From Rubrivivax gelatinosus (lineage in GTDB: Bacteria; Pseudomonadota; Gammaproteobacteria; Burkholderiales; Burkholderiaceae_C): a stretch of DNA of 64,000 nucleotides. The stretch spans positions 21,039 through 85,038 of the forward strand of contig NZ_NRRU01000006.1 of assembly GCF_016583785.1 (NCBI RefSeq). The letters run 5' to 3'. Under the pieces are notes generated by a model. The model had not been told where the DNA came from, made no database searches, and saw only the letters and a list, made by a program, of their open reading frames with translations. This document shows, piece after piece, positions 16,533 to 27,054 of this stretch (the first letter of the stretch is position 1; the number at the start of each line of letters is the position of its first letter). The translations under genes and the position numbers were made by a program.

Positions 16533-16552
16533 CCGCCCGGCCCTCCTGGCCG

Positions 16553-17503
16553 CTACCGCGGCGGCAGCAGTTTCGCCGGATCGACCGGCTTGCCCTGACG
16601 CCGGATCTCGAAGTGCAGCTGCACCCGGTCGGCGTCGCTCGCCCCCATCTCGGCGATCTTCTGGCCACGCCGCACGACCTGGTCCTCCTTGACCAGCAGC
16701 GCCTGGTTGTGCGCGTAGGCCGAGAGGTAGGTGGCGTTGTGCTTGACGATGATGAGGTTGCCGTAGCCGCGCAGGCCCGAGCCGGCGTAGACCACGCGGC
16801 CGTCAGCGGCGGCGTAGACCGGATCACCGGCCTTGCCGACGATGGCCAGGCCCTTGCTGCGCACGTCGTCGAAACCGGCTGCGACCGAGCCGGCGGCCGG
16901 CCAGGTCCAGTTCAGGTCGTCGTCGCCGTCACGCGCGGCGGAAGACGTCGACGACGGTGCCGTCGGCGTCGGCGTCGGCGCCGCGCTCGCCGGCGCGGTG
17001 GCGGATGCGGCCGGGGCGGCAGCCGCCGACGGCGCACTCGAGGCGCCGGAAGCCGAGCCGTTGGCCGCACGCGTCTCGCCACGGCTGGCCGGCAGCACCG
17101 GACGCACGACGACACCGTTGGTGTCGGCTGCCGGGGGTTGCACACGCACCACCTGGCCGACTTCGATGCGGTCGGGGTTCTCGAGGTTGTTCCAGCGCGC
17201 GATGTCGCGCCAGTTCTGGCCGTTCTCCAGGCCGATGCGGATCAGTGTGTCGCCGGGCTTGACCGCGTAATACCCCGGTTTGCCCAGGTTCTCCTGGCCC
17301 GGCGGGGGCTTGGGCGCCACCTCCGGCGCCGCGGTGGCGGTGGGGCCGGCCTGGCGGCTGCCACGGTCCTCGACCGGCGCGCGGTGCGAGGGGTTGGCGC
17401 AGCCGGCCAGCACGGCGGCTGCCAGTGCCAGAGGCAGGAAAGCGGACGCGGGGCGGGCCCCGGTCACGCGGCGGTTCAGCTCGATCGTTGCGTCGTATGT
17501 CAT
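16553..17503 (-). CDS. nlpD: NlpD-like LysM/LytM (M23) lipoprotein, amidase activator
   Basis: It is an envelope lipoprotein that activates cell-wall amidases at division. The 316-aa protein has a lipoprotein signal with lipobox LAGC about residue 35, then a LysM domain ([13 protein letters not shown] ... IEVGQVVRV). An Ala/Pro/Ser-rich linker follows, then a C-terminal LytM domain ([16 protein letters not shown] ... [16 protein letters not shown]). The zinc-binding residues of active M23 peptidases are degenerate (no H-x3-D before GDPVYAA, and LHFEIR in place of an HxH motif), as in NlpD activators. It overlaps the pcm stop by ATGA and leads into rpoS 20 nt on. Confidence 0.93.
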   Translation of the reverse strand: MTYDATIELNRRVTGARPASAFLPLALAAAVLAGCANPSHRAPVEDRGSRQAGPTATAAPEVAPKPPPGQENLGKPGYYAVKPGDTLIRIGLENGQNWRDIARWNNLENPDRIEVGQVVRVQPPAADTNGVVVRPVLPASRGETRAANGSASGASSAPSAAAAPAASATAPASAAPTPTPTAPSSTSSAARDGDDDLNWTWPAAGSVAAGFDDVRSKGLAIVGKAGDPVYAAADGRVVYAGSGLRGYGNLIIVKHNATYLSAYAHNQALLVKEDQVVRRGQKIAEMGASDADRVQLHFEIRRQGKPVDPAKLLPPR

Positions 17504-18315
17504 GCCGTGCCGGATTTTAGGGGCACGAAATGCACGGCATCGTGAACCTGGCGCCGCAAGCCCTCCGGCCGGCGGTCGACGACGACCAGCACCTGGCCGC
17601 CGGCAGCCGGGTCGTGCATCGGCGCGACGAGCCTGCCGCCTTCGGCGAGCTGGTCGAGCCAGGCGGCCGGGATGTCCTCGCCACCGGCGGCGGCGACGAT
17701 GCTGTCGTAGGGCGCCAGCGGGGCGTGGCCGAGGCGGCCGTCGCCGTAGATCAAGCGCACGTCGCCCGGGGGACGCCAGCCGCCGAGGTTCTCGCGCGCC
17801 TTGTCGTGCAGCGGCTTCAGGCGTTCGATCGACAGCACGTGGCGCGAGATCAGCGCCAGCAGCGCGGTCTGGTAGCCGCAGCCGGTGCCGATCTCGAGCA
17901 CACGGCCTAGGTGGCCACCGGCAGCGGCACGTTCACCTTCGAACAGCAGCCCGAGCATGCGTGCGACAACCGACGGCTTGGAGATCGTCTGGCCGAGTCC
18001 GATCGGCAGGCTGGTGTCCTCGTAGGCCTGGGTCGCGAGCGCGCTGTCGACGAAACGGTGGCGCGGCACGCTGGCGAAGGCCTGCAGCACCGGATCGCAG
18101 CGCAGGCCGTCGGCACGCAAGCGCGCCACCATGCGCTCGCGCACCGCGGGCGAGTCCAGCCCCAGGCCGCTGGGTGCGCTGCGGCGCGCGGCGTCGCGCG
18201 CGGCTTCCTGCAGCGGGCGCTGCGGCCGCAGCAGCTCGCTCGTCGGCCGCGCCACCGCGGCCTTGGGCTGAAGCTTGTTCAGGCCGACCGGAAAGCGCGG
18301 GCTCTTGCTCGTCAT
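17500..18315 (-). CDS. pcm: Pcm, protein-L-isoaspartate O-methyltransferase
   Basis: It repairs isoaspartyl residues in aged proteins by SAM-dependent methylation. The 271-aa protein is longer than the E. coli enzyme (about 208 aa) because of an N-terminal extension of about 50 residues rich in Arg and Ala. The core has [37 protein letters not shown] and the SAM motif [17 protein letters not shown]. The ATG at 18315 overlaps the surE stop (ATGA) and its own stop overlaps nlpD the same way, giving tight coupling. Confidence 0.95.
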   Translation of the reverse strand: MTSKSPRFPVGLNKLQPKAAVARPTSELLRPQRPLQEAARDAARRSAPSGLGLDSPAVRERMVARLRADGLRCDPVLQAFASVPRHRFVDSALATQAYEDTSLPIGLGQTISKPSVVARMLGLLFEGERAAAGGHLGRVLEIGTGCGYQTALLALISRHVLSIERLKPLHDKARENLGGWRPPGDVRLIYGDGRLGHAPLAPYDSIVAAAGGEDIPAAWLDQLAEGGRLVAPMHDPAAGGQVLVVVDRRPEGLRRQVHDAVHFVPLKSGTA

Positions 18316-19079
18316 GCGAGCGCCACGCCGAGCCGCGACGCCCAGGCGCCACGCATCGCATGGTCGGTCAGGTCGACCTGCAACGGCGTGATCGAGACCG
18401 CTCCGGCGGCGACCGCATGGAAGTCGGTGCCCTCGGCGGCATCGCGCGCGTCGCCGGACGGGCCGATCCAGTAGATCGGCTCGCCGCGCGGGTTGGTCTG
18501 GTGGATCACCGGCTGGCTCGCGTGGCGCCGGCCCAGGCGCGTGATCAGCCGCGGCAGCGTCAGCGCATCGGCGCGGTTCGGGATGTTGACGTTGAGCAGC
18601 CAGGGTCCGGCCGGCGGGCCGCTGGCCAGCACTTCCTCGACGATCGCCCGCGCGGTGGCGGCGGCGGCGTCCAGGTGCGCCCAGCCCTTCTCGGCCTGCG
18701 AGAACGCGATCGCCGGCACGCCGAACAAGTAGCCCTCCATCGCCGCGGCGACAGTGCCCGAGTACAGCGTGTCGTCGCCCATGTTGGCGCCCTGGTTGAT
18801 GCCCGAGAGCACCAGGTCCGGACGGTGCGGCAGCAGCCCGGTGAGCGCGACGTGGACCGAGTCCGACGGCGTGCCGTTGATGACCCGAAAGCCATTCACC
18901 GGCTCGCCGCGGGCTTCGAAGACCGACAGCGGCCGGTTCAGCGTCAGCGCGTTCGAGGTGCCGCTGGCGTTCTGCTCGGGGGCGATGACGTCGATCGTGC
19001 CCAGCCCCTCGCAGGCCTTGACGAGGGCGGCGATGCCGGGAGCGAGGTAGCCGTCGTCGTTGGCGATGAGGATGCGCAT
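18312..19079 (-). CDS. surE: SurE, 5'/3'-nucleotidase (stationary-phase survival protein)
   Basis: This is a metal-dependent nucleoside monophosphate phosphatase. The 255-aa protein starts [16 protein letters not shown], where Asn-Asp-Asp binds the metal. It has [25 protein letters not shown] and a C-terminal [18 protein letters not shown] block. The length is normal. It is first in surE-pcm-nlpD-rpoS, whose 4-nt overlaps show one translation unit. Confidence 0.97.
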   Translation of the reverse strand: MRILIANDDGYLAPGIAALVKACEGLGTIDVIAPEQNASGTSNALTLNRPLSVFEARGEPVNGFRVINGTPSDSVHVALTGLLPHRPDLVLSGINQGANMGDDTLYSGTVAAAMEGYLFGVPAIAFSQAEKGWAHLDAAAATARAIVEEVLASGPPAGPWLLNVNIPNRADALTLPRLITRLGRRHASQPVIHQTNPRGEPIYWIGPSGDARDAAEGTDFHAVAAGAVSITPLQVDLTDHAMRGAWASRLGVALA

Positions 19080-19188
19080 CGCGGCATTGTAGGGAGTCGT
19101 TACGTGGCGTCCGTCGCCTCGGCGACGGAGCCGGCGCGGCGACGCTGCCTAAGATCGCCGCCACCGGCACGAAGACGAGGAGACGACG

Positions 19189-20169
<981 letters not shown>

Positions 20170-20243
20170 GGCAGGGGGTGGCACCGTTCCGGCAGCGTGG
20201 GTAAAGCGCTAGGATGGCGCCGACAAAGACGGGGAGGTCGGCT

Positions 20244-20981
20244 ATGGCCGTCAAGGTGCTGATCCTGGAAGACAACCCGGTGGCGCGGAGTTTTCTCTGC
20301 CGGGTCGTGCGCGAGAGTTTCAGCGACGCGAACCACATCACCGAGGCCGGCGATCTGGAGAGTGCACGACGCCACATCACGCTGGCCGGTGGCGCCACCG
20401 GGCTGCACGGCGTCGACCCGTTCAAGCTCATATTGATCGACCTCGAGCTGCCCGACGGCAACGGGATGGAGCTGCTGGCCGAGCTGGCGCACTACCCGGC
20501 GACGAAGATCGTCACGACGCTGTACTCGGACGACGAGCACCTCTTCCCCGCCCTGCAGCACGGCGCCGACGGCTACCTGCTGAAGGAGGACCGTTTCGAG
20601 GTCCTGGTCGAGGAGCTGCAGAAGATCGTGCGCGGCCAGCCACCGCTGTCGCCGGCGATCGCGCGCCGCCTGCTGACCCACTTCCGCCACGGCGCCGGCC
20701 CCGACGTCGCACCCGACAGCGGCTTCGTCAACACCACCGGCTTCACGACCAGCCGGCCGGTGCCGATGGAAAAAGCCCTGCCCGAGCACGAGCGCCTGAC
20801 GCCGCGCGAGAGCGAAGTCCTGACCTACCTGAGCAAGGGCTTCACGATCAAGGAGATCGCGAGCCTGATGGGCATCAAGTGGTTCACCGTGAACGACCAC
20901 ATCAAGTCCATCTACAAGAAGCTCAACGTCTCCAGCCGCGCCGAAGCCGCCGTGCTGGCGAGCAAGCAGGGATTGGTCTGA
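20244..20981 (+). CDS. NarL/FixJ-type DNA-binding response regulator
   Basis: The 245-aa protein has an N-terminal receiver domain (VKVLILEDNPVARSFL acidic pocket, phospho-accepting Asp about residue 66 in LILIDLELPDG) and a C-terminal LuxR-type HTH (LTPRESEVLTYLSKGFTIKEI ... INDHIK-like VNDHIKSIYKKLNVSSRAEA). The ATG at 20244 is preferred over one ten codons upstream because GGGGAGG lies six nt before it. The histidine kinase gene begins 37 nt downstream, so the two form a cognate pair. The target genes are unknown. Confidence 0.93.
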   Translation: MAVKVLILEDNPVARSFLCRVVRESFSDANHITEAGDLESARRHITLAGGATGLHGVDPFKLILIDLELPDGNGMELLAELAHYPATKIVTTLYSDDEHLFPALQHGADGYLLKEDRFEVLVEELQKIVRGQPPLSPAIARRLLTHFRHGAGPDVAPDSGFVNTTGFTTSRPVPMEKALPEHERLTPRESEVLTYLSKGFTIKEIASLMGIKWFTVNDHIKSIYKKLNVSSRAEAAVLASKQGLV

Positions 20982-21018
20982 AGCCAGCGGCGGTCATCGA
21001 ACCGCCGCTTCCCTCGCC

Positions 21019-23256
21019 ATGACGGAACGTCCCGCCGTCCCCGGCGACTCCAGTTTCGGCAACTCGGCGCTCGAGCCCACGCTCGAGGCGCGCAGTGCCG
21101 CGCGCTGGGTCGGCTGGCGGCGCCAGCTGTTGCTGCTGCTGGCCGTCGCCGCCAGCCTGGGGCTCTTCGGCCTGATGCGCTGGGTGGCGGCGAGCCCGTC
21201 GCTGGACATCGTGCTGCTGGCCGGCCCGAGCGGCCCGCCCAGCATCCTCGCGACCTCGATCGCGGCGCTCGAGCCGATGACCGGGCGTGCGCCGATCGCG
21301 CTGCGCAATGCCGACGGCCAAGAGGTGCTGGTCGACGCGCAGCTGCTCGAGCGCTCGCCACGCTGGCAGGTCGACGACGCCGCGCGGCTGCGGCTGACGG
21401 CGCAGCAGGAGGCCCTGGCCACGGTGCTGGCGGGACACGAGGTCTTCATCGAGTTTCGCAACGGCGTCGAGATTCCGGTCCTGGCCCGGCCTCGCGGCAT
21501 CGGCGGGCTGGGGCTGTTGTTCTGGCCGCTGGCGGCACTGGCGCTGACGCTGTACCTCGTCGGCGCTGCCGTACTGCTGGCACGACCGCAGGCGCGCAAC
21601 CTGCTCTACCTGACGGTCTCGCTGAGCCAGGCGGCGACGCTGCTGTTCGTCGCCGTCGGATCGATGCGAGGCCTGGGCCTGCCGAGCGGCTTCGCGACCG
21701 TCGAGCCGATCGTGCGCATGGCGCTGGACCTGGCCACCGGCGCGGCGGTGGTGCACGCGTTCACGCTCCACCCCCGGCCGCTGCCATACCGGCTGGCGAT
21801 CGCCGCCGCGGCCTGGCTGCCGGTGCTGCTGCTGCCGGCGCTGGCCCATGCCGGCACGCTGGTGCACGCCTGGTGGTGGACGCAGGCGGCGATGCTGGCG
21901 CAGGGGCTGGCGGCGCTGGCGACCATCCGCTGGTCCTACCGCATCGAAGCCAACCCGTTCGCTGCGGTGCTGCTGCGGCTGGGCACGATCAGCGTCGTCA
22001 CCTTCGCGCTCGTCACGCTGGGCATGGGCGCGGCCGCCGGCAGCCCCGGCACGCCCGGTGCGATCGCAGCCGCGGGGCCGGTGATCTGGCACCTGTTCTT
22101 CGCCTCGCTGCTGCTGCTGGTGCCGTTCCTGTCGCGTTCGCGCATCGCGCTGCGCGAGCTGGCGATGCTGGCCGGCATCAGCACCATCGCCGTCTCGCTG
22201 GACCTGCTGTTCGTCGCCATCTTCTCGCTCGGCCCGTTCACCTCGCTGACGCTGGCCGTGTTCCTGGCGCTGGGCGCCTACGCCGGCGCGCGCCAGTGGA
22301 TCCTGAACCAGACCATCGGCACCGAGGTGCTGACGACCGAACGCACCTTCGAGCAGCTCTACCGCGTCGCGCGCGAGCTGCAGAAGCGGCCGACGCGCTA
22401 CTCGACGCTGGTCTCGGATCTGCTGCGCGACATCTTCGAGCCGCTGGAGGTGCTGCGCCTGGAGCGCGAGTCGGCGCGTTCGTCGGTCGTCGGCGGCGGC
22501 GCGGCGTTGGTGGTGCCGGTGAGGAGCGGGCGCAGCGGCGGCCGGCCGCTGTCGCTGGTGCTGCGCTTCGCGCGCCGCGGCCAGCGCCTGTTCTCGCGCG
22601 AGGACGCACGCCTGGCCGACCGCGTCGTCGACCAGTTGAAACGCGCCGTGGCCTACGACCAGGCGGTCGAACGCGGCCGCCACGAAGAACGGCTGCGCAT
22701 CGCCCAGGATCTGCACGACGACATCGGCGCACGCCTGCTGACGCTGATGTACCAGGCGCAGACGCCGGAGATGGAGGACTACATCCGTCACACGCTGCTC
22801 GACCTGAAGACGCTGACGCGCGGGCTCGCCGCTTCGGAACACCGGCTCTCGCACGCCGCCGCCGAATGGAAGGCCGACCTGACGCAGCGCCTGAACGCGG
22901 CCCAGGTGCAGCTGGGCTGGTCGGTCGAGTACGACCGCGACGTGCGCCTGACGGTGGTGCAGTGGTCGGCGCTGACGCGCGTGATCCGCGAGCTGGTGAC
23001 GAACTCGCTCTACCACGGCCACGCGACGCGGGTCGACGTGCAGCTGGTGCTGGCCGGCGCCCGCCTGAGCCTGCTGGTAGCCGACGACGGCGAAGGCCAC
23101 GACCCGCAAGGCTGGGCCCACGGCCTGGGCCTGGGCGGCGTCAGGAAACGCGTGAAGCTGCTCGGCGGCGAGGTGCGCTGGCGCGAGAACGAGCCCTCGG
23201 GCATCGCCTGCGAGGTGCAACTGCCCGACTTCCAGACGCCCGACGAGGACGGCTGA
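21019..23256 (+). CDS. Membrane sensor histidine kinase (HisKA_3 type)
   Basis: The 745-aa kinase partners the preceding NarL-type regulator. The N-terminus has one membrane segment (about residues 32-54), an extracytoplasmic region of about 110 residues, and then a block of about seven hydrophobic segments (about 165-430), resembling 7TM sensor modules. The cytoplasmic part has a dimerisation motif with the phospho-accepting His in RIAQDLHDDIGARLL (about residue 565). An HATPase_c domain follows with VIRELVTNSLYHGHA and VADDGEGHDPQGW. The signal is unknown. The ATG at 21019 leaves 37 nt after the regulator gene. Confidence 0.92.
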   Translation: MTERPAVPGDSSFGNSALEPTLEARSAARWVGWRRQLLLLLAVAASLGLFGLMRWVAASPSLDIVLLAGPSGPPSILATSIAALEPMTGRAPIALRNADGQEVLVDAQLLERSPRWQVDDAARLRLTAQQEALATVLAGHEVFIEFRNGVEIPVLARPRGIGGLGLLFWPLAALALTLYLVGAAVLLARPQARNLLYLTVSLSQAATLLFVAVGSMRGLGLPSGFATVEPIVRMALDLATGAAVVHAFTLHPRPLPYRLAIAAAAWLPVLLLPALAHAGTLVHAWWWTQAAMLAQGLAALATIRWSYRIEANPFAAVLLRLGTISVVTFALVTLGMGAAAGSPGTPGAIAAAGPVIWHLFFASLLLLVPFLSRSRIALRELAMLAGISTIAVSLDLLFVAIFSLGPFTSLTLAVFLALGAYAGARQWILNQTIGTEVLTTERTFEQLYRVARELQKRPTRYSTLVSDLLRDIFEPLEVLRLERESARSSVVGGGAALVVPVRSGRSGGRPLSLVLRFARRGQRLFSREDARLADRVVDQLKRAVAYDQAVERGRHEERLRIAQDLHDDIGARLLTLMYQAQTPEMEDYIRHTLLDLKTLTRGLAASEHRLSHAAAEWKADLTQRLNAAQVQLGWSVEYDRDVRLTVVQWSALTRVIRELVTNSLYHGHATRVDVQLVLAGARLSLLVADDGEGHDPQGWAHGLGLGGVRKRVKLLGGEVRWRENEPSGIACEVQLPDFQTPDEDG

Positions 23257-23316
23257 CCACAGCGGAGCCCCCCAAGGCGTCGCTCGCCAGGCGCAGGTCC
23301 TAACGGGGAGTCGGGC

Positions 23317-23562
23317 TCAGCGCTTCCAGCGCCGCCGCAGGTCCAGCAGGTGGGCGACGCCGGCGGCGGCCAGCCCCGCGGCAACCCAGGTCCAGGCGGC
23401 GCCCGCGAGCGCCGCGCGCACCGCCAGCATCAGCGCCAGCCCGGCGCACAGGTTGGCGGCGAAGTCGCGCGGCGCCAGGCCGCGGCCGGTGCGGGCGTGG
23501 AAGACCGCGAGCACCGCGGCTTCCAGCAGCGTGACGGCGATGACGAGGTCGACGAGCGCCAC
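23317..23562 (-). CDS. Small membrane protein downstream of bchP
   Basis: The 81-aa ORF with a GTG start has hydrophobic stretches around residues 5-20 and 35-72 and a basic end (LLDLRRRWKR). I do not recognise a family. It begins 9 nt after the bchP stop on the same strand, so it is probably the last gene of bchG-pucC-like-bchP. Function could relate to pigment synthesis or assembly by position only. The GTG start is the only early candidate in frame. Confidence 0.55.
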   Translation of the reverse strand: MALVDLVIAVTLLEAAVLAVFHARTGRGLAPRDFAANLCAGLALMLAVRAALAGAAWTWVAAGLAAAGVAHLLDLRRRWKR

Positions 23563-23571
23563 GCGCGGCCG

Positions 23572-24774
23572 TCAGACCCGCGCCAGCCCGAGCAGGTGCG
23601 CGATGTCCTTGAAGAAGATGCGCACGTGGGCCATCGGCTTGCGCCGCGTCAGGCGCTTGTTCATGTACGAGTCGAAGGTCAGCTGCTGCACGTCCTTGTC
23701 CTTGCAGATGCTGACGAAACGCTCGCGCCGCTTGTCGCTGGAATACCAGAAACGCTGCAGCATGCCCAGGATCCAGAAGACGCGGCCATGTTCGCGCATG
23801 AAGTTGCGGCGCGCGCTGGCCAGCGCCTTGGCGTCGCCGGTGCGCAGCATCTCCAGTACCGCCTCGCCGGCGAAGCGGCCGCCGGCCAGGGCGTAGTAGA
23901 TGCCTTCGCCCGAGGCCGGCGCGACCACGCCCGAGGCGTCGCCGGCGAGCACGACGTCGCGGCCGTTGTCCCAGCAGCGCAGCGGCTTGAGCGGAATCGG
24001 CGCACCTTCGCGGCGGATCGTCTTGCACTCGGCCAGGCCGGCGTCCGCGCGCAGCTTGGCGGTGGCGTTGCGCAGCGAGAAGCCCTTGTCGGCGCTGCCG
24101 GTGCCCACGCTCATCGTCTTGCCGTGCGGGAACACCCAGCCGTAGAAGTCGGGCGAGATCGTGCCGCGGTAGTAGACGTCGCAGCGCGAAGGGTCGTAGT
24201 CGGGGTGGCCGGGCTCGGGCGCCTCGATGATCTCGTGGTAGGCGAACACGTACTCGACCTCGTGCGCGCAGGCGATCTGCTGGCGCGCAACCTCGGAGCG
24301 GGCGCCGTCGGCGCCGATGATCGCGCGGGCGCGCACCGCGGCCTCCTGGCCTTCGCCGCGCTCGCCCTTCTCGTGCGGGCGGTAGCGCACGATGGCGCAG
24401 CCGTCGGCATCGCGGTCGATGCGTTCGAAGGTGCCGGTGCGCCGCACAGCGCCGCACTGGCGCGCACGTTCGCGCAGCCACTCGTCGAACTGCTCGCGGT
24501 CGACCAGGCCGACGTAGCCGTTCTCGATGTGGATGTCGACCTTGACGTCGGTGGGCGAGATCATGCGCGCGCACAGCGCCTTGGCGACGATCATCTCGTC
24601 GGGGATGCCGAAGTCGCGGATCGCACGCGGCGGGATCGCGCCGCCGCAGGGTTTGATGCGGCCGGCGCGGTCCAGCAGCAGCACGCTGCGGCCCTGCCGC
24701 GCGATCTCGGTGGCCGCCGTGGCGCCGGCCGGGCCGCCGCCGACGACGACGACGTCGAAGGTCTCCAGTTGCAT
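23572..24774 (-). CDS. bchP: BchP, geranylgeranyl reductase
   Basis: It reduces the geranylgeranyl tail of bacteriochlorophyll to phytyl in three steps using NADPH. The 400-aa flavoprotein starts METQ-like MQLETFDVVVVGGGPAGATA (FAD-binding GxGxxG variant). It has KPCGGAIPPRAI, the typical CGG block of geranylgeranyl reductases, LIGADGARS-like IIGADGARSEVARQ and GDASGVVAPASGEGIYYA. The ATG at 24774 lies one nt after the stop of the PucC-family gene; the open frame upstream is inside that gene and is not used. The gene order bchG-pucC-like-bchP is conserved in purple bacteria. Confidence 0.95.
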   Translation of the reverse strand: MQLETFDVVVVGGGPAGATAATEIARQGRSVLLLDRAGRIKPCGGAIPPRAIRDFGIPDEMIVAKALCARMISPTDVKVDIHIENGYVGLVDREQFDEWLRERARQCGAVRRTGTFERIDRDADGCAIVRYRPHEKGERGEGQEAAVRARAIIGADGARSEVARQQIACAHEVEYVFAYHEIIEAPEPGHPDYDPSRCDVYYRGTISPDFYGWVFPHGKTMSVGTGSADKGFSLRNATAKLRADAGLAECKTIRREGAPIPLKPLRCWDNGRDVVLAGDASGVVAPASGEGIYYALAGGRFAGEAVLEMLRTGDAKALASARRNFMREHGRVFWILGMLQRFWYSSDKRRERFVSICKDKDVQQLTFDSYMNKRLTRRKPMAHVRIFFKDIAHLLGLARV

Positions 24775-24775
24775 C

Positions 24776-26095
24776 TCAATCCACCTTTGCCACCGCGGGT
24801 TCGACATACAGGCGCGGCGTCGCGGTGGCACGCGGCCGGGCATCGATCTTGGCCGCCAGGAAAGCGGACAGCACGAACAGCAGCGCCTCGAAGGCGAAGA
24901 CGCTGGAATAGGCGACGGAAGCTTCGCCCAGAAGCCAGTGCGCGAGGTCGCTGGCGCCGGTGCCGACGACTCCGCCCAGGCCGAAGGCCACGGCCTGAGC
25001 CGCGCCCCAGAGCCCCATGCGCACGCCTTCGCGGCCCTGCTTGCCCTCGCCGGCCAGGCGCATCATCGAACCGACGGCGGCGATCGAGAACGCGCCGTTG
25101 GCCACGCCGAGCAGGAACACCGTCGGCGTGAACGGCCAGCCGGGGCCGACGATGCCGGCCGCGACCAGCGACCCCAGGCAGAGCGCCGACGCGATGCAGC
25201 CGCCGACGGACCAGGCGCGCAGCGTGCCGAAACGCTGGCCGGCGAGCGCGACCAGGATCATCCCGGCGAGCACACCGCCGTGCTGCATGCCCGACAGCGA
25301 AGTCGACTCGCCCGGCGTGAACCCGAAGACGGTGCCGGCAAAGGGCTCCAGGATCAGGTCCTGGGCGCTGAAGGCCAGCATCGAGACGAAGATGAAGATC
25401 GTGAAGCGGCGCGCGTCGGTCTCCGACCAGACCTCGGCCAGCACCTGGCGGAAGTCGGGCTTGGCCTCGGCATCGGCCACCGGTGCCCGGCCTTCGCCTT
25501 CGACGCCGTAGAGCGCGATCGTCGCCAGCACGAAGGCCAGCACGGCGACGCCGGTCACGACAGCCATCAGGCGTGCCGACGAATAAGGGTCCAGCAGCTT
25601 GCCGGCGACGCCGGCGGTCACGGCCAGGCCGACGATCATCATCATCCAGACGATGGTCGCGGCCGGCGCCCGCCGGCTCTCGTGCACACGCTGCGCCAGC
25701 AGCACCAGCAGCGAGGTGCCGGCCGCGCCGACGCCCAGGCCGATGACGACGAAGGAGACGAAGGCGGCGACGATGCCCGGCACACGCGCCACCGGCATCA
25801 ACGCCACCGAAGCCGCGGCGCCGATGCCGCCGACGGCCAGCACCGCCAGCCCGCCGATGATCCAGGGCGTGCGCCGGCCGCCGACGTCGGAGCCGAAGCC
25901 CATGCGCGGGCGCAGCATCTGCACCATGTAGTGCACCGCGACCAGCAGCCCCGGCAGCAGCGCCGGCAGCGCCAGCTCGACGACCATGATGCGGTTGAGC
26001 GTCGAAGTCGTCAGCACCACCATCGCGCCGATGCAGGCCTGCACCAGCCCGAGGCGGACGACGGAGACCCAGCCGAAGTCCGGGCCCCGGCTCAC
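24776..26095 (-). CDS. PucC/LhaA-family MFS protein (bchG-bchP spacer gene, ORF428 type)
   Basis: The 439-aa polytopic protein with about 12 hydrophobic segments is of the BCD/PucC family in the major facilitator superfamily. Family patterns include TTSTLNRIMVVELALPALL, MLRPRMGFGSDVGGRRTPWI and LEPFAGTVFGFTPGESTSLS. The equivalent gene between bchG and bchP in Rhodobacter (ORF428) is linked to bacteriochlorophyll and light-harvesting assembly. A GTG start at 26095 overlaps the bchG stop as GTGA; the longer frame upstream lies within bchG. It is a paralogue of lhaA at 40.0 kb in this window. Confidence 0.9.
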   Translation of the reverse strand: MSRGPDFGWVSVVRLGLVQACIGAMVVLTTSTLNRIMVVELALPALLPGLLVAVHYMVQMLRPRMGFGSDVGGRRTPWIIGGLAVLAVGGIGAAASVALMPVARVPGIVAAFVSFVVIGLGVGAAGTSLLVLLAQRVHESRRAPAATIVWMMMIVGLAVTAGVAGKLLDPYSSARLMAVVTGVAVLAFVLATIALYGVEGEGRAPVADAEAKPDFRQVLAEVWSETDARRFTIFIFVSMLAFSAQDLILEPFAGTVFGFTPGESTSLSGMQHGGVLAGMILVALAGQRFGTLRAWSVGGCIASALCLGSLVAAGIVGPGWPFTPTVFLLGVANGAFSIAAVGSMMRLAGEGKQGREGVRMGLWGAAQAVAFGLGGVVGTGASDLAHWLLGEASVAYSSVFAFEALLFVLSAFLAAKIDARPRATATPRLYVEPAVAKVD

Positions 26096-26976
26096 GCGCC
26101 GCCCCCGGTGACGCGCAGCGCGAACGCGCTGACCATCATGCCGCTGACGAACAGCGGCACACCGAAGCCGCTGTAGAACAGCGCGCGCTTGACCGGGTCC
26201 TTCAGGAACCAGGCCATCAGCACGCCCTGGGCGACGAGCAGCGCGCCGATCGCGGTGGCATGCCAGGGCGCACCCCACTGCACCAGCATCGCGATGACGA
26301 CGACCTGCGGCACCGCCATCACGAAGCAGGCGGTGCGCGCGGCGCCGTCGACGCCCAGGCGCACCGGCAGCGAGCCGACGCCCATCTTCTTGTCGCCTTC
26401 GATCGCCTTGAAGTCGTTGAGCGTCATGATGCCGTGCGCACCCAGGCTGTAGAGCAGCGCCAGCGCCAGCGAATGCGAGGCCGGCATCGCGCCGCCGGCC
26501 ATCACCGCAGCACCGGTGACCCAGGCCAGGCCTTCGTACGAGATGCCGCAGGCGGCGTTGCCCCACCAGCCGTTCTGCTTGAGCCGCAGCGGCGGCGCGC
26601 TATAGGCCCAGGCGAGGATCAGGCCGAGCACCGCAGCACCGAAGCCCCAGGGTCCGAGCTGCGTGGCCACGACCAGCGACAGCACGGTCCAGCCGATGGC
26701 GATGTACAAGCCCCAGCGGCCGGGTATGCGGCCGCTGGGGATCGGGCGGTTGGGCTCGTTGATCGCGTCGACGTGGCGGTCGAACCAGTCGTTGACGGCC
26801 TGGCTGGTCGCGCAGACCAGCGGCCCCGCGAGCAGCACGCCGAGGAAGACGAGGATCCAGTTCGCCGTGATCGGCTGTCCCGATGCGACCACGCCGCACG
26901 AGAAAGCCCACATCGGGGGGAACCAGGTAATCGGTTTGAGCAACTCCGCTACAGCGGACAACGCGGGCCTTGCCAT
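26092..26976 (-). CDS. bchG: BchG, bacteriochlorophyll synthase
   Basis: This UbiA-family prenyltransferase esterifies bacteriochlorophyllide a with geranylgeranyl diphosphate. The 294-aa membrane protein has the Asp-rich site NDWFDRHVDAINEPNRPIPSG and the second site NDFKAIEGDKKMGVGSLPV. About eight membrane segments are present. The ATG at 26976 is chosen over a TTG eight codons upstream. It is first in the leftward bchG-pucC-like-bchP string and shares its 5' region with divergent crtI, where PpsR-like half-sites lie. Confidence 0.95.
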   Translation of the reverse strand: MARPALSAVAELLKPITWFPPMWAFSCGVVASGQPITANWILVFLGVLLAGPLVCATSQAVNDWFDRHVDAINEPNRPIPSGRIPGRWGLYIAIGWTVLSLVVATQLGPWGFGAAVLGLILAWAYSAPPLRLKQNGWWGNAACGISYEGLAWVTGAAVMAGGAMPASHSLALALLYSLGAHGIMTLNDFKAIEGDKKMGVGSLPVRLGVDGAARTACFVMAVPQVVVIAMLVQWGAPWHATAIGALLVAQGVLMAWFLKDPVKRALFYSGFGVPLFVSGMMVSAFALRVTGGGA

Positions 26977-26984
26977 GGGGCTGA

Positions 26985-27025
26985 ATCTTGCGCTTGACAA
27001 AACAGAGCGTCAATTGTCGTTGACA
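26985..27025. promoter_or_regulatory. bchG/crtI control region with PpsR-like box
   Basis: At 27008-27025, CGTCA-N8-TGACA differs from the PpsR/CrtJ consensus TGTCA-N8-TGACA only in its first base. On the minus strand TTGACG (27013-27008) and CAAGAT (26990-26985), 17 nt apart, form a possible bchG promoter overlapped by the box. PpsR is known to control crt and bch genes in this group; binding here is inferred. The predicted bchG transcript would start almost at its ATG. Confidence 0.55.
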
Positions 27026-27054
27026 CAATCCCTGCCTTAGGACAAGCTCAGCGG

